Part shown: positions 45,264 through 54,713 of the stretch, in pieces
Numbering within the stretch: the first letter of the stretch is position 1
How the letters are laid out: each line of letters starts with the position of its first letter
Origin: Pseudactinotalea suaedae
GTDB lineage: Bacteria; Actinomycetota; Actinomycetes; Actinomycetales; Beutenbergiaceae
Direction: 5' to 3'
Assembly (NCBI RefSeq): GCF_009733815.1
Contig: NZ_WNXY01000005.1
Location: forward strand, 124,001 to 188,000
DNA length: 64,000 nucleotides
Notes under the pieces: model-generated
Told to the model about the DNA's origin: nothing
What the model saw: the letters and a program-made list of their open reading frames with translations, nothing else
The model's database searches: none
Made by a program: the position numbers and the translations under genes

Positions 45264-45393
45264 CACCCCAGCCCGAGCACCACAGCGTCTCGTCAACGTC
45301 GAGCGATCGACGTCCACCCCCGGTCGGAGGCCGGGGCCCGGACATCACCGGGAGGACGAGGCGGAGGACCTCCGAAACTCACCAGGAGTGAAG
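45264..45393 (+). promoter_or_regulatory. Structured leader before rpsM
   Basis: 130 bases between L36 and S13 with at least three GC-rich stems: ACGTCGA-GCGA-TCGACGT (45296-45313, GNRA loop), CCCCGG/CCGGGG (45318-45336) and CCCGG/CCGGG (45337-45352). A CTCC (45370-45373) can pair with the GGAG ribosome-binding site. In E. coli the leader at this position is the S4-controlled alpha-operon site; whether the same logic applies here is open. Confidence 0.5.
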
Positions 45394-45768
45394 TTGGCAC
45401 GACTCGTCGGCGTCGATCTCCCCCGCGAAAAGCGGCTCGAGATCGCGCTCACCTACATCTACGGCGTCGGGCGCACCCGCGCCGCCGAGACGCTCACCGC
45501 GACCGGCCTCAGTGGCGACGTCCGGGTCAAGGACCTGAGCGACAACGACGTGGTCGCCCTGCGCGACTACCTCGAGGCCAGCTACAAGCTCGAGGGTGAC
45601 CTGCGCCGCGAGGTCGCCGCGGACATCCGCCGCAAGGTCGAGATCGGCTGCTACCAGGGTCTGCGTCACCGCCGCGGGCTCCCGGTCCGCGGTCAGCGCA
45701 CGAAGACCAACGCGCGTACGCGCAAGGGCCCGAAGCGCACCGTGGCCGGCAAGAAGAAGACCCGCTGA
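45394..45768 (+). CDS. rpsM: 30S ribosomal protein S13
   Basis: S13 joins the subunits (bridge B1) and contacts P-site tRNA. The 124-residue product begins [11 protein letters not shown] and ends with the conserved [13 protein letters not shown] and a Lys-rich tail. I chose TTG 45394 because AGGAG (45384-45388) is five bases before it and the N-terminus matches the family. The upstream in-frame GTG at 45388 overlaps that ribosome-binding site. Confidence 0.95.
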   Translation: MARLVGVDLPREKRLEIALTYIYGVGRTRAAETLTATGLSGDVRVKDLSDNDVVALRDYLEASYKLEGDLRREVAADIRRKVEIGCYQGLRHRRGLPVRGQRTKTNARTRKGPKRTVAGKKKTR

Positions 45769-45806
45769 GCTCCCCTCGTCGGTAGCGAAGACCTAAGGAC
45801 CAACAC

Positions 45807-46214
45807 ATGCCTCCCAAGACTCGTCAGGCCGCGGGCGCTCGTAAGCCCCGCCGCAAGGAGAAGAAGAACGTCGCCGTGGGCCACGCCTACGTCAAGTCGA
45901 CGTTCAACAACACGATCGTCTCGATCACCGACCCCGCGGGCGCCGTCATCGCCTGGGCCTCCTCCGGCCAGGTCGGCTTCAAGGGCTCGCGCAAGTCGAC
46001 CCCGTTCGCCGCTCAGCTCGCCGCCGAGGCGGCCGCCCGCAAGGCGCAGGAGCACGGCATGAAGAAGGTCGACGTCTTCGTCAAGGGCCCCGGCTCCGGC
46101 CGCGAGACCGCGATCCGTTCGCTCCAGGCCACCGGCCTCGAAGTCGGCTCGATCTCCGACGTGACGCCCCAGGCTCACAACGGCTGCCGGCCGCCCAAGC
46201 GTCGCCGCGTCTGA
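45807..46214 (+). CDS. rpsK: 30S ribosomal protein S11
   Basis: S11 shapes the platform and mRNA exit path. The 135-residue product ends with the conserved [13 protein letters not shown] and has the [14 protein letters not shown] segment. CTAAGGA precedes ATG 45807. rpsD, which in many bacteria comes next, is absent; rpoA follows after a hairpin. Confidence 0.98.
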   Translation: MPPKTRQAAGARKPRRKEKKNVAVGHAYVKSTFNNTIVSITDPAGAVIAWASSGQVGFKGSRKSTPFAAQLAAEAAARKAQEHGMKKVDVFVKGPGSGRETAIRSLQATGLEVGSISDVTPQAHNGCRPPKRRRV

Positions 46215-46238
46215 CCCACGCAGCTCATCTCGCAGTAC

Positions 46239-46266
46239 CCCCTCGTCCGGACCGATGGGCGAGGGG
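46239..46266 (+). terminator. Hairpin between rpsK and rpoA
   Basis: CCCCTCG/CGAGGGG with a 14-base loop, followed by TTCTTG. A weak terminator or attenuator that could lower read-through from ribosomal genes into rpoA. Confidence 0.5.
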
Positions 46267-46312
46267 TTCTTGCGGCGTCATATAGCGGATGCCGCGCGAA
46301 AGGACAATCACC

Positions 46313-47317
46313 GTGCTCATCGCACAGCGCCCCACCCTGACCGAGGAGTCGGTCGACGAGTTCCGCTCGCGGTTCATCATCGAGCCGCTCGAGCCCGGCT
46401 TCGGATACACCCTCGGCAACTCCCTGCGCCGGACCCTGCTGTCCTCGATCCCCGGTGCGGCTGTCACCTCGATCCGCATCGACAGCGTCCTGCACGAGTT
46501 CTCGACGATCTCCGGAGTCAAGGAGGACGTCACCGAGCTGATCCTCAACATCAAGAACATCGTCGTCTCCTCGGAGAACGACGAGCCGGTCGTCATGTAC
46601 CTGCGCAAGGCCGGTCCGGGCACCGTGACCGCGGGTGACATCACCCCGCCGGCCGGCGTCGAGATCCACAACCCGGATCTGCACATCGCGACGATCAACG
46701 GCAAGGGCAAGCTCGAGATCGAGCTGACCGTCGAGCGTGGCCGTGGCTACGTGTCCGCCGCGCAGAACAAGTCCTCGGACGCCGAGATCGGCCGCATCCC
46801 GATCGACTCGATCTACTCGCCGGTCCTCAAGGTCACCTACAAGGTCGAGGCCACCCGCGTCGAGCAGCGCACCGACTTCGACAGGCTGATCGTCGACGTC
46901 GAGACCAAGAAGTCGATCAGCCCCCGCGACTCGCTCGCCTCGGCCGGCAAGACGCTGGTGGAGCTGTTCGGTCTCGCCCGTGAGCTCAACTCCGAGGCCG
47001 AGGGCATCGAGATCGGCCCCTCGCCGACCGACGCCGCGCTCGCCGAGGACCTGGCGATGCCGATCGAGCAGCTCGACCTGACGATCCGCTCCTACAACTG
47101 CCTCAAGCGCGAGGGCATCCACACCGTGGGTGAGCTCGTGGCCCGCAGCGAGGCCGACCTGCTCGACATCCGCAACTTCGGTGCGAAGTCGATCACGGAG
47201 GTCAAGGAGAAGCTGGTGGGGCTCGGCCTGTCGCTCAAGGACAGCCCGGCCGACTTCGACCCGTCGCTCGTCGTGGGTGCCTACGACGACGGCGACGACT
47301 ACGACGACTACAACTGA
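46313..47317 (+). CDS. rpoA: RNA polymerase alpha subunit
   Basis: The alpha N-terminal domain dimerises and nucleates RNA polymerase; the C-terminal domain (from about residue 250: [17 protein letters not shown]) contacts UP elements and activators. GTG 46313 is chosen: AAAGGA lies 8 bases upstream and the product starts M-L-I-A-Q-R-P-T-L as in relatives. ATG 46289 would add eight residues without a ribosome-binding site. The 334-residue length is normal, with an acidic D/Y-rich tail. Confidence 0.96.
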   Translation: MLIAQRPTLTEESVDEFRSRFIIEPLEPGFGYTLGNSLRRTLLSSIPGAAVTSIRIDSVLHEFSTISGVKEDVTELILNIKNIVVSSENDEPVVMYLRKAGPGTVTAGDITPPAGVEIHNPDLHIATINGKGKLEIELTVERGRGYVSAAQNKSSDAEIGRIPIDSIYSPVLKVTYKVEATRVEQRTDFDRLIVDVETKKSISPRDSLASAGKTLVELFGLARELNSEAEGIEIGPSPTDAALAEDLAMPIEQLDLTIRSYNCLKREGIHTVGELVARSEADLLDIRNFGAKSITEVKEKLVGLGLSLKDSPADFDPSLVVGAYDDGDDYDDYN

Positions 47318-47350
47318 CGCTCGCTGCGCAGCTGACGAACTGGAGCAACC

Positions 47351-48064
47351 ATGCCTACCCCCACCAAGGGTCCCCGCCTCGGCGGCGGCCCGGCCCACGA
47401 GCGGCTGATCCTCGGGAACCTCGCGCAGGCTCTCTTCGAGCACGGCAGCATCAAGACGACCGAGGCCAAGGCCAAGCGCCTGCGCCCGCTCGCTGAGCGT
47501 CTGATCACCAAGGCCAAGCGCGGCGACCTGTCCGCGCGCCGCCAGGTGCTCGCCGTGATCTCCCGCAAGGACGTCGTGCACACGCTGTTCGCCGAGATCG
47601 CCCCGGCGATGGCGGAGCGTCCGGGTGGCTACACCCGCATCACCAAGGTCGGTCCGCGCAAGGGCGACAACGCCCCCATGGCGGTCATCGAGCTCGTGAC
47701 CGAGACGTACAGCCCCAAGCAGGCGACCGTCAAGGAGGCCGAGGCTGCCGCCAAGCGTGCCGCCAAGGACGAGCCGGCGGACGCCGTCGTCGAGGACGAG
47801 GTCGTCGAGGACGAGACCGTCGAGGACGACGCCCCCGCGGAGCTCGCGGGCGCGGTGCGTACCGACGAGGCCGGTGCCGACGCACCCGACGACGAGCACC
47901 AGATCAAGGGCAACGAGGACTCGATGAAGTACCACGTGCCCGGCTCGCAGTGGTATGACGCCACGCAGGCCGAGGTCTGGTTCGCGACCGCCGAGGACGC
48001 CGAGGCCGCGGGCTTCGAGCCCGCCGGTGGCGCAGACGCGCAGGAGGTGTCCGAGGAGGACTGA
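47351..48064 (+). CDS. rplQ: 50S ribosomal protein L17 with C-terminal extension
   Basis: The first 120 or so residues are ordinary L17 ([12 protein letters not shown] ... [13 protein letters not shown]). An acidic E/D/A-rich linker follows, then a compact conserved-looking segment at about 185-228: [15 protein letters not shown] then W-Y-D-A-T and A-E-V-W-F[11 protein letters not shown]. That pattern resembles the small 'sunset' domain found at the ends of other actinobacterial proteins; its function is unknown to me. The total of 237 residues is about twice a minimal L17. It is the last gene of the operon. Confidence 0.95.
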   Translation: MPTPTKGPRLGGGPAHERLILGNLAQALFEHGSIKTTEAKAKRLRPLAERLITKAKRGDLSARRQVLAVISRKDVVHTLFAEIAPAMAERPGGYTRITKVGPRKGDNAPMAVIELVTETYSPKQATVKEAEAAAKRAAKDEPADAVVEDEVVEDETVEDDAPAELAGAVRTDEAGADAPDDEHQIKGNEDSMKYHVPGSQWYDATQAEVWFATAEDAEAAGFEPAGGADAQEVSEED

Positions 48065-48109
48065 GTCCACCTCGGCCGAGGCCGTGACACACCAACGTCA
48101 CGATCTCGT

Positions 48110-48152
48110 CGACGGGCCCGCCGCGGGGTAACCCCCTGCGGCGGGCCCGTCG
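48110..48152 (+). terminator. Strong terminator of the alpha operon
   Basis: A 15-bp perfect stem (CGACGGGCCCGCCGC with 48138-48152) encloses a further GGGG/CCCC pairing. It starts 45 bases after the rplQ stop and is the most stable hairpin in this part of the window, so it very likely ends the infA-rplQ transcript. Confidence 0.8.
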
Positions 48153-48186
48153 CTGTCTACGCTCCTCGTCCGTAGCATGGCGACCC

Positions 48187-48906
48187 ATGGCGTCGGTCGT
48201 GCTGGTTCACGGGATCAGGACGTCGAGCACGATGTGGCGGGTGCAGTCGCGTGCGCTCACCGCTGCGGGGGTCGAGCACGTCGCCGTGGATCTGCCGGGC
48301 CACGGGCGGCGCGAGGGCGAGCCGTTCACGCTGGCCGGTTGCCGCGAGGTCCTGGACGCCGCCGTCGGGTCGCTGCGGCCGCCCCACGTCGTCGTCGGGT
48401 TCTCGCTGGGCTCCTACGTCGCGATCGACTGGGCCGGCACGACGGCGGAGCCGCCGTCGGCCCTGGTGCTCGCCTCGGCGGGCACGCGGCCTCGAGGGGT
48501 GGGCCTCGCCGGCTACCTCGCGGTCGCGCGGGCGATCGGTCGCCTCCCGGACCGTGGCCTGGGACTGCACACCTTCCTCGCCCGGCGCGTGCTCGACGGC
48601 GAGACGGTCGCCGATCTGATGGCCGGCGGTGTGGCCCTCGACGCGATGGTGCCCACCCTGCGGGCGGTCGGAGGCCTGGACGTCCTCGAGACGCTGGCGC
48701 GGCTCGAGACGCCGATCTGGTTCGTCAACGGGACGCTGGACCACTTCCGCGCCGAGGAGCGGCTGCTGCTGCGGGCCGCGCGCCACGCCACGCTGCAGCT
48801 GATCCCGCGCGCCGGGCACCTGGTCGCGCTCGACCAGCCGGAGGCGTTCAACGACGTGCTGATGGACGTCATCGAGCACGTCGACCTGCGCCCGGCCGGG
48901 CCGTGA
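48187..48906 (+). CDS. Alpha/beta-fold hydrolase
   Basis: A 239-residue serine hydrolase of unknown substrate. The nucleophile elbow is G-F-S-L-G-S, the acid is probably the Asp in N-G-T-L-D-H, and the histidine is in R-A-G-H-L-V-A-L-D-Q-P. An oxyanion-type H-G-I follows the first strand. No signal peptide. It is convergent with the ROK kinase gene, three bases apart. No pathway can be assigned from the neighbours. Confidence 0.85.
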   Translation: MASVVLVHGIRTSSTMWRVQSRALTAAGVEHVAVDLPGHGRREGEPFTLAGCREVLDAAVGSLRPPHVVVGFSLGSYVAIDWAGTTAEPPSALVLASAGTRPRGVGLAGYLAVARAIGRLPDRGLGLHTFLARRVLDGETVADLMAGGVALDAMVPTLRAVGGLDVLETLARLETPIWFVNGTLDHFRAEERLLLRAARHATLQLIPRAGHLVALDQPEAFNDVLMDVIEHVDLRPAGP

Positions 48907-48909
48907 GGC

Positions 48910-49683
48910 TCAGCCGGCCTGCCCCGGCAGCGACCAGACCCGCACGCCGCCGACGATCCCTGCCGAGTTCGGGACGATGACGACGTCGTCGCCCAGCTTG
49001 TCCAGCACGGTCCCCACGATCCTGCGGGAGTTGCCGCCACCCACGTACAGCCGGTCCCACAGGTACATCGGGCGCATCATGTCGATCACGCGACGCACCC
49101 GGCGCGACCACATGGCGTCGCCGAGGCGCAACCGCTCGTGCTCGCCGATGTACTCGTCGTACGTCAGGCCCCAGCGCACCGGGCCCTGGCTGAGCTCGAC
49201 GTGGGGAGCCAGGCGGCCGCCGTCGTACAGGGCGTTGCCCAGCCCTGTGCCGAAGGTGAGCATCAGCTCCAGACCCGTCCCGGCGATGACCCCGGCGCCG
49301 TGCACCTCGGCGTCGTTGAGCACGCGAGCGGGCAGGCGCATCCGGTGCTCGAGCGCGCGGCGCATGTCGAACCCCGCCCAGGCGTCGACGAGCTCGGGCA
49401 GCACCCGGGTGCGCGGACCCGAGCGGGTCACGTAGTGCGGCGTCGCGACCACGACGCCGTGCCGGATCATCCCCGGCATGCCCACGGTGAGACGGCCGGA
49501 CTCGGGCAGCTGACCGGCGAGGTCGGCGATCACCTCGACCAGCCGGTCCGGGGGGAGCGGGTACGGGGTCACGGTCCGGACCGGCTGCGCCAGCATGGTG
49601 CCGGCGGCGTCCAGCACCGACGCCTTGATCCCGCCGCCACCGCAGTCGACGGCGAGGGTGGGAGGTGCGGAGGTCTCGGTCAC
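48910..49683 (-). CDS. ROK-family kinase, polyphosphate glucokinase-like
   Basis: A 257-residue sugar-kinase fold protein. The phosphate-1 motif reads D-C-G-G-G-G-I-K where most ROK kinases have D-x-G-G-T; the catalytic L-N-D-A and the G-T-G-L-G motif are kept. A C-terminal Y-V-G-G-G-N-S segment resembles polyphosphate glucokinases. The replaced Thr leaves substrate and activity uncertain. GTG 49683 is chosen as the start; the frame is open far upstream without similarity. Confidence 0.75.
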   Translation of the reverse strand: MTETSAPPTLAVDCGGGGIKASVLDAAGTMLAQPVRTVTPYPLPPDRLVEVIADLAGQLPESGRLTVGMPGMIRHGVVVATPHYVTRSGPRTRVLPELVDAWAGFDMRRALEHRMRLPARVLNDAEVHGAGVIAGTGLELMLTFGTGLGNALYDGGRLAPHVELSQGPVRWGLTYDEYIGEHERLRLGDAMWSRRVRRVIDMMRPMYLWDRLYVGGGNSRRIVGTVLDKLGDDVVIVPNSAGIVGGVRVWSLPGQAG

Positions 49684-49739
49684 CGGCTCAGCGTAGGCGC
49701 CGGGCTCGTGGGCCCCGCGCCGAGCAATACCCTGGCCGG

Positions 49740-50591
49740 GTGAGCGAGTCGGTCGTGCGGGTGCGCCTGGATCTTGCCTATGACGGCGCAGGCTTCGTCG
49801 GCTGGGCCGTGCAGCCGGGATTGCGCAGCGTGCAGGGCGAGATCGAGACGGCGCTCGCCACCGTGCTGCGTCTGGACGAGCGGGCGCCGCTGACTGTCGC
49901 CGGGCGCACCGACAGCGGTGTGCACGCGCGTGGGCAGGTCGCGCACGTGGACGTGCCGACCGCCGCGTTCGAGGCGGCGCCCGGCAGGAGCGAACGCACA
50001 CCCGAGGAGGCGCTGGAACGACGCCTGGGCGGCCTGCTGCCGGCCGACATCGTGATCCACCGGGCCAGCCGCGCGCCCGACGGCTTCGACGCCCGGTTCT
50101 CAGCGATCTGGCGCCGGTACAGCTACACGGTCGTCGACCCGGGCGGCCGGCGGGACCCCTGGCAGCGCGGGTCGCAGCTCTGGCACCCGCGGCCGCTCGA
50201 CGTGGCCGCGATGGACAGCGCAGCACGACGCCTGGTCGGCGAGCACGACTTCCTCGCCTACTGCAAGCCGCGCGAGGGTGCGACGACGATCCGCACGCTG
50301 CTCGACTTCGGCTGGCGCCGGCTGGACCGGACCGTGCAGGCCGAGGTCCGTGCCGACGCGTTCTGCCACTCGATGGTGCGGTCGCTGGTCGGAGCGTGCC
50401 TCGCCGTGGGGGAGGGGCGGTGGCAGGTCGACCGCCCCGAGGAGCTGCTGGCGCGGGCGCAGCGTGACAGCACCGTCACCGTGGTGCCGCCGCACGGGCT
50501 CGTGCTCGAGGAGGTCGCCTACCCGCCCGCGGACCGGCTCGCCGACCGGGCCACCGTCGCCCGGTCGATGCGCGCACCCACGGTCAGGTGA
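49740..50591 (+). CDS. truA: tRNA pseudouridine(38-40) synthase
   Basis: Makes pseudouridine 38-40 in tRNA anticodon arms. The catalytic motif G-R-T-D-S-G-V-H-A has the nucleophilic D58. 283 residues. GTG 49740 gives the family N-terminus (V-R-L-D-L-A-Y-D-G-A-G-F-V-G-W). truA commonly follows rplQ; here two genes intervene. Its 3' end overlaps the convergent DUF5709-like gene by 8 bases. Confidence 0.95.
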   Translation: MSESVVRVRLDLAYDGAGFVGWAVQPGLRSVQGEIETALATVLRLDERAPLTVAGRTDSGVHARGQVAHVDVPTAAFEAAPGRSERTPEEALERRLGGLLPADIVIHRASRAPDGFDARFSAIWRRYSYTVVDPGGRRDPWQRGSQLWHPRPLDVAAMDSAARRLVGEHDFLAYCKPREGATTIRTLLDFGWRRLDRTVQAEVRADAFCHSMVRSLVGACLAVGEGRWQVDRPEELLARAQRDSTVTVVPPHGLVLEEVAYPPADRLADRATVARSMRAPTVR

Positions 50592-51042
50592 GGTCGACGT
50601 CCGGCTCAGGCTCGGTGAAGACGTCGACGGACTCCTGGTCGTCGCTCTCGCGCAGCTCGGGCTGCAGGTGGACGGCGGCCTCCTCGGCGCTCGCTGCGCC
50701 GCCGGCGAAGCCCGCGTCGGTCGCGATGGCGTCGGTGCCGCGGCCCGCGTCGTCGATGTCCTCCAGCCGGCCCGCGCGGTCGACCTCGCGCTCGCCGGCG
50801 GCCTGACCCGGCTCCGACTCCCAGACCTCGGGCTCCTCGGCCCGCAGCTGCTGCGCGGTCTCGTCCTCCGGCTCCAGCCCGCCCATCTGGGCGATCGGGT
50901 CCCGGTCGGGAGGCGAGTACCCCTCGTCCAGCCCGTCGTCGAGACCGCGGTCGAGCAGGGTGTCCTCCTGCGGGAGCTGGTTGTGGTCTCCCTCCGATCC
51001 CATCGAGGGGTCGTGCGAGGTCGCAGGTGTGTTCTCACTCAT
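50584..51042 (-). CDS. DUF5709-like acidic protein
   Basis: A 152-residue, strongly acidic, probably disordered protein. The segment P-Q-E-D-T-L-L-D-R-G ... L-D-E-G-Y-S-P-P-D-R matches the DUF5709 family of actinobacteria, whose function is unknown. ATG 51042 begins M-S-E-N-T-P; a longer frame upstream runs through the rplM promoter region and is unlikely. Confidence 0.75.
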   Translation of the reverse strand: MSENTPATSHDPSMGSEGDHNQLPQEDTLLDRGLDDGLDEGYSPPDRDPIAQMGGLEPEDETAQQLRAEEPEVWESEPGQAAGEREVDRAGRLEDIDDAGRGTDAIATDAGFAGGAASAEEAAVHLQPELRESDDQESVDVFTEPEPDVDLT

Positions 51043-51136
51043 GCGACCAGTCTGCCGCACGGTGCTCGCGGTGGCGCCGGCAACGCCTGCCGAAAGCGGC
51101 GCGAGGGACCGTGCGCGAGCCCACATCAGGCTCGCT

Positions 51137-51165
51137 TTGACCGTAGTCCCGGCGGCAGGTACTGT
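51137..51165 (+). promoter_or_regulatory. rplM promoter
   Basis: -35 TTGACC, a 17-base spacer and -10 TACTGT. This would give a leader of about 195 bases before rplM. The 324-base gap 51043-51366 holds this promoter, an 8-bp hairpin at 51179-51197 (GCGTGCAC/GTGCATGC) near the RNA start, and the hairpin listed next; no gene is seen in it. Confidence 0.6.
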
Positions 51166-51282
51166 GGGACGTCGTTGTGCGTGCACATGGTGCATGCGGT
51201 GATCTAGCTCGAGTTCCCACACCGCTGCGTCCGTGTCCGCCCGCGAAAGACCACAGCTCCTTCCCCGGTCCGCGTGCGTCCG

Positions 51283-51309
51283 CTCACGATCACCTTCTCG
51301 GTACGTGAG
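51283..51309 (+). promoter_or_regulatory. rplM leader hairpin shared with infA
   Basis: CTCACG/CGTGAG with an inner ACC/GGT stem and TTCTC loop, ending 57 bases before GTG 51367. The right side GTACGTGAG is identical to the infA leader hairpin. It may be a control site common to the two operons. Confidence 0.5.
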
Positions 51310-51366
51310 TCCGGCGCGGGTGAGACCGGATGAGGGGAACTACATCAGATCGAAGGTTCACGACCC

Positions 51367-51810
51367 GTGCGTACGTTCACCCCCAAGGCCAGCGAGGCCG
51401 AGCGCCAGTGGTACGTCATCGACGCTACCGACGTCGTCCTCGGGCGTCTGGCGACCCAGGCAGCCACCCTGCTGCGTGGCAAGCACAAGCCGACCTTCGC
51501 ACCGCATGTCGACGGCGGTGATTTCGTCATCATCATCAACGCCGACAAGGTCGCCCTGACCGGCAGCAAGCGCGATGACAAGATCGCCTACAGCCACTCC
51601 GGCTACCCGGGCGGCCTCAAGGCGACGAGCTATGCCCAGCTGCTGGCGACCCGCCCCGACCGCGTCGTCGAGAAGGCGATCCGCGGCATGCTCCCCAAGA
51701 CGACCCTCGGGCGCGCTCAGCTGCGCAAGCTCAAGGTGTACACCGGCGCCGAGCACCCGCACAGCGCGCAGCAGCCCCAGACGTTCGAGATCACCCAGGT
51801 CGCGCAGTAA
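51367..51810 (+). CDS. rplM: 50S ribosomal protein L13
   Basis: An early-assembly 50S protein, 147 residues. Family landmarks include [17 protein letters not shown] and [13 protein letters not shown] start at 51367, with GAAGG about ten bases upstream. Forms the usual pair with rpsI. Confidence 0.98.
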   Translation: MRTFTPKASEAERQWYVIDATDVVLGRLATQAATLLRGKHKPTFAPHVDGGDFVIIINADKVALTGSKRDDKIAYSHSGYPGGLKATSYAQLLATRPDRVVEKAIRGMLPKTTLGRAQLRKLKVYTGAEHPHSAQQPQTFEITQVAQ

Positions 51811-51836
51811 GCGTGCCTGACACCAAGGAGTCCACC

Positions 51837-52331
51837 GTGGCGCAGACCACCATCGACACGACCACCGAGTCCGCCGAGGGCAGCGAGCTGACCTCCTACA
51901 CCTCGGAGTCCGCCGCACCCGAGGGCCGCGGCACCTCGCTCACCGCCCCCGGCGCCGCTCTCGGCCGCCGCAAGGAGGCCGTGGCGCGTGTGCGTCTCGT
52001 GCCCGGGACGGGCGAGTTCAAGGTCAACGGGCGTCCGCTCGAGACCTACTTCCCGAACAAGCTGCACCAGCAGCTCGTGAACGCGCCGTTCACGGTGCTC
52101 GAGCTGCAGGGTCGCTTCGACGTGATCGCGCGCATCAACGGTGGCGGCACCTCCGGCCAGGCCGGTGCGCTGCGTCTGGCGATCGCTCGCGCGCTCAACG
52201 TGATCGACACCGACAGCAACCGCGCCACGCTCAAGAAGGCCGGCTTCCTCACCCGTGACGCTCGCGTCACCGAGCGCAAGAAGGCCGGGCTCAAGAAGGC
52301 CCGCAAGGCTCCCCAGTACTCCAAGCGCTGA
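51837..52331 (+). CDS. rpsI: 30S ribosomal protein S9
   Basis: S9's C-terminal tail reaches P-site tRNA; the invariant S-K-R ending is present. I chose GTG 51837 because AAGGAG (51825-51830) is six bases upstream, giving M-A-Q-T-T-I-D. The in-frame GTG 51813 lies upstream of that site. The 164-residue protein has a 35-40-residue N-terminal extension rich in T, S and E before the conserved [10 protein letters not shown]. Confidence 0.95.
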   Translation: MAQTTIDTTTESAEGSELTSYTSESAAPEGRGTSLTAPGAALGRRKEAVARVRLVPGTGEFKVNGRPLETYFPNKLHQQLVNAPFTVLELQGRFDVIARINGGGTSGQAGALRLAIARALNVIDTDSNRATLKKAGFLTRDARVTERKKAGLKKARKAPQYSKR

Positions 52332-52336
52332 TCGGC

Positions 52337-52361
52337 GCGGGGTCGGCTCTGCCGACCCCGC
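52337..52361 (+). terminator. Terminator after rpsI
   Basis: A perfect 11-bp stem GCGGGGTCGGC/GCCGACCCCGC with a TCT loop begins six bases after the stop. No T-run, as is common for actinobacterial hairpin terminators. Confidence 0.7.
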
Positions 52362-52443
52362 CATCCAGCGCCCGCCGAGGCCCTGGCGCTACCATGCGCC
52401 GGGGCCTTTGCTCTGTCTGCGTCGATGACGTCGAAAGGTGGCC

Positions 52444-53796
52444 ATGAGTCGACTGTTCGGGACCGATGGTGTCCGAGGCCTCGCCAACCGGGAGATCACC
52501 GCTGATCTCTCCCTCGCACTCGGGTCCGCCGCCGCGCGCGTGCTGGCCCAGCAGGGAAGCTTCGAGGGCCACCGGCCGCGCGCGATCGTCGGCCGAGATC
52601 CCCGGGTCTCCGGCCAGTTCCTCGCGGCCGCGATGGTGGCCGGCCTCGCCGCCGCCGGCGTCGACACCGAGGACCTGGGCGTGCTGCCCACCCCGGCGGT
52701 CGCCTACCTCACCGGCGCCGAGAACGCCGACCTGGCCGTGATGATCTCCGCGTCGCACAACCCGATGCAGGACAACGGCATCAAGTTCTTCGCCCGCGGC
52801 GGCCACAAGCTGGACGACGCCGTCGAGGACGCGATCGAGGTCGCGCTCGCCCAGGACTGGGAGCGCCCCACCCACGGTGGCGTGGGCCGCATCACCACCA
52901 ACCGGGGCTCCTCGGGCGAGCGCTACGTCGAGCACCTGCTCGGCACGCTCAAGCACGACCTCACGGGCCTGCGCATCGCCGTCGACTGCGCCAACGGTGC
53001 GGCGAGCGAGGTCGGCCCGGTCGCGCTGCGCGAGGCGGGCGCCGACGTCGTCGTCATCAACGCCTCACCGGACGGCCGCAACATCAACGAGAAGTGCGGC
53101 TCCACCCACCCCGAGCAGCTCCAGGCCGTCACGGTGGCCTCCGAGGCGCACCTCGGTGTCGCGTTCGACGGTGACGCCGACCGGTGCCTCGCGGTCGACA
53201 GCACCGGCGCCCTCGTGGACGGCGACCAGATCATGGGCGTCCTGGCCACCGCGCTCAAGGAGCGCGGCGACCTGGCGGGCGACACCCTGGTCGTCACCGT
53301 GATGAGCAACCTGGGGCTGCTGATCGCCATGCGCGAGGCCGGTATCGCGACCGTGCAGGCCGGCGTCGGCGACCGCTACGTGCTCGAGGCGATGCGCGCC
53401 GGAGGTTTCAGCCTCGGCGGCGAGCAGTCCGGTCACCTGATCATGGCCGATCACGCCACGACCGGGGACGGCGTGCTCACGGCGCTCCAGCTCGCCTCAC
53501 GTGTCGCCCAGACGGGACGGTCCCTGGCCGAGCTGGCCTCCGCCGTCGAGCGGTTGCCGCAGGTGCTGGTCAACGTGCCGGGCGTCGACAAGGCGCGGGT
53601 GGCCTCCGACGAGGTGCTCGGAGCCGCGATCCGCGCCGCCGAAGGGCGTCTCGGCGACACCGGTCGGGTGCTGCTGCGCCCCTCCGGCACCGAGCCGCTC
53701 GTGCGCGTCATGGTGGAGGCCGCCACCGCCGAGCAGGCCCAGCGCGAGGCCGATGAGCTGGCCACCACCGTGGCCGACCGGCTGGCCCTCGTCTGA
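52444..53796 (+). CDS. glmM: Phosphoglucosamine mutase
   Basis: Interconverts glucosamine-6-phosphate and glucosamine-1-phosphate for UDP-GlcNAc and peptidoglycan synthesis. The active-site phosphoserine motif S-A-S-H-N-P is at residues 102-107, the metal-binding D-G-D-A-D-R is intact, and the R-P-S-G-T-E-P phosphate loop is near the end. ATG 52444 has AAAGG five bases upstream; an upstream GTG (52438) overlaps that site. 450 residues. glmS lies 3.4 kb downstream. Confidence 0.97.
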   Translation: MSRLFGTDGVRGLANREITADLSLALGSAAARVLAQQGSFEGHRPRAIVGRDPRVSGQFLAAAMVAGLAAAGVDTEDLGVLPTPAVAYLTGAENADLAVMISASHNPMQDNGIKFFARGGHKLDDAVEDAIEVALAQDWERPTHGGVGRITTNRGSSGERYVEHLLGTLKHDLTGLRIAVDCANGAASEVGPVALREAGADVVVINASPDGRNINEKCGSTHPEQLQAVTVASEAHLGVAFDGDADRCLAVDSTGALVDGDQIMGVLATALKERGDLAGDTLVVTVMSNLGLLIAMREAGIATVQAGVGDRYVLEAMRAGGFSLGGEQSGHLIMADHATTGDGVLTALQLASRVAQTGRSLAELASAVERLPQVLVNVPGVDKARVASDEVLGAAIRAAEGRLGDTGRVLLRPSGTEPLVRVMVEAATAEQAQREADELATTVADRLALV

Positions 53797-53920
53797 TCCA
53801 GGACGCGGCGGAGGCGCCGTGTCCGCCTGGAGGATGACGTCCGGACCGACGAGACGGTCCTGACGGGGGAGGCGCCCGGGGGACAACCCCCACCATGATC
53901 AGGGAATACCAGATGGTGCG

Positions 53921-54706
53921 ATGACATCGGTCGCACCTAGCGTTGCACCTGAACGGGACACAGTGGTGGAGGGACTGGACAACATGCTCGAGGGAATCGC
54001 CGATGCCGCAGCCTCCGTGGCTGCCTGGATGGCGAGCCTCGGTGACGTTGTCCTCGCCGTCGCAGCCACGCCGTGGAGCCTCGTGCTCATGGTCGTGTTC
54101 ACGATCATCGACGGGTTCTTCCCGCCGATCCCGAGCGAGAGCGTGGTCATCACGCTCGCCAGCCTCTCGATGACCGGCGACGGTCCGCCGCTGTGGGCGA
54201 TCCTGCCGCTCGCCGCGGTCGGCGCCTTCGTCGGGGACGTGATCGCCTTCATGATCGGCACCAAGGTGCCGCTGCGGGATCTGCGCGTCTTCCGCGGCAA
54301 GCGCGGCGCCCGCACGCTGGCCTGGGCCGAGCGCACGCTGGAGCACCGCGGCGGTGCGTTCATCCTCGCGGCGCGCTACATCCCGATCGGCCGGGTCGTG
54401 GTCAACATGTCGGCAGGCGCCCTCGACTTCCCGCGCCGCCGGTTCATCCTGTTCGCCGGTATCGGCGCCGTGTGCTGGGCGATCTACTCGACGCTGCTCG
54501 GTGTCGGAGCGGGCGCCGTGCTCCACGACCAGCCGATGCTGGCCGTGGGTGTCGGCATCGTCCTCGGCATCGTGCTGGGCACCGTGATCGACATGGCGAT
54601 GCGCAAGCTGTTCGGCGCGCCCGCCGAGGCGCCGGCTCCGCCGACGGCACCCGTGGCGGCCGAGGGTTCCGAGGGCGAGCGCGCGTCGATCGTCGACGCG
54701 GCCTGA
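53921..54706 (+). CDS. DedA-family membrane protein
   Basis: A 261-residue protein with about five hydrophobic segments. DedA hallmarks: F-F-P-P-I-P-S-E-S near the start of the domain, and R-Y-I-P-I-G-R. These proteins are linked to envelope homeostasis and lipid-carrier recycling in other bacteria; the exact substrate here is unknown. The start could be ATG 53921, GTG 53966 or ATG 53984; the N-terminus is not conserved, so this is unresolved. The 124-base gap before it holds no clear element. Confidence 0.85.
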   Translation: MTSVAPSVAPERDTVVEGLDNMLEGIADAAASVAAWMASLGDVVLAVAATPWSLVLMVVFTIIDGFFPPIPSESVVITLASLSMTGDGPPLWAILPLAAVGAFVGDVIAFMIGTKVPLRDLRVFRGKRGARTLAWAERTLEHRGGAFILAARYIPIGRVVVNMSAGALDFPRRRFILFAGIGAVCWAIYSTLLGVGAGAVLHDQPMLAVGVGIVLGIVLGTVIDMAMRKLFGAPAEAPAPPTAPVAAEGSEGERASIVDAA

Positions 54707-54713
54707 TCGCCGC

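Noticed and set aside
45388-45390. GTG as start of rpsM
   Set aside because: It overlaps the AGGAG ribosome-binding site; TTG 45394 gives the family N-terminus at correct spacing.
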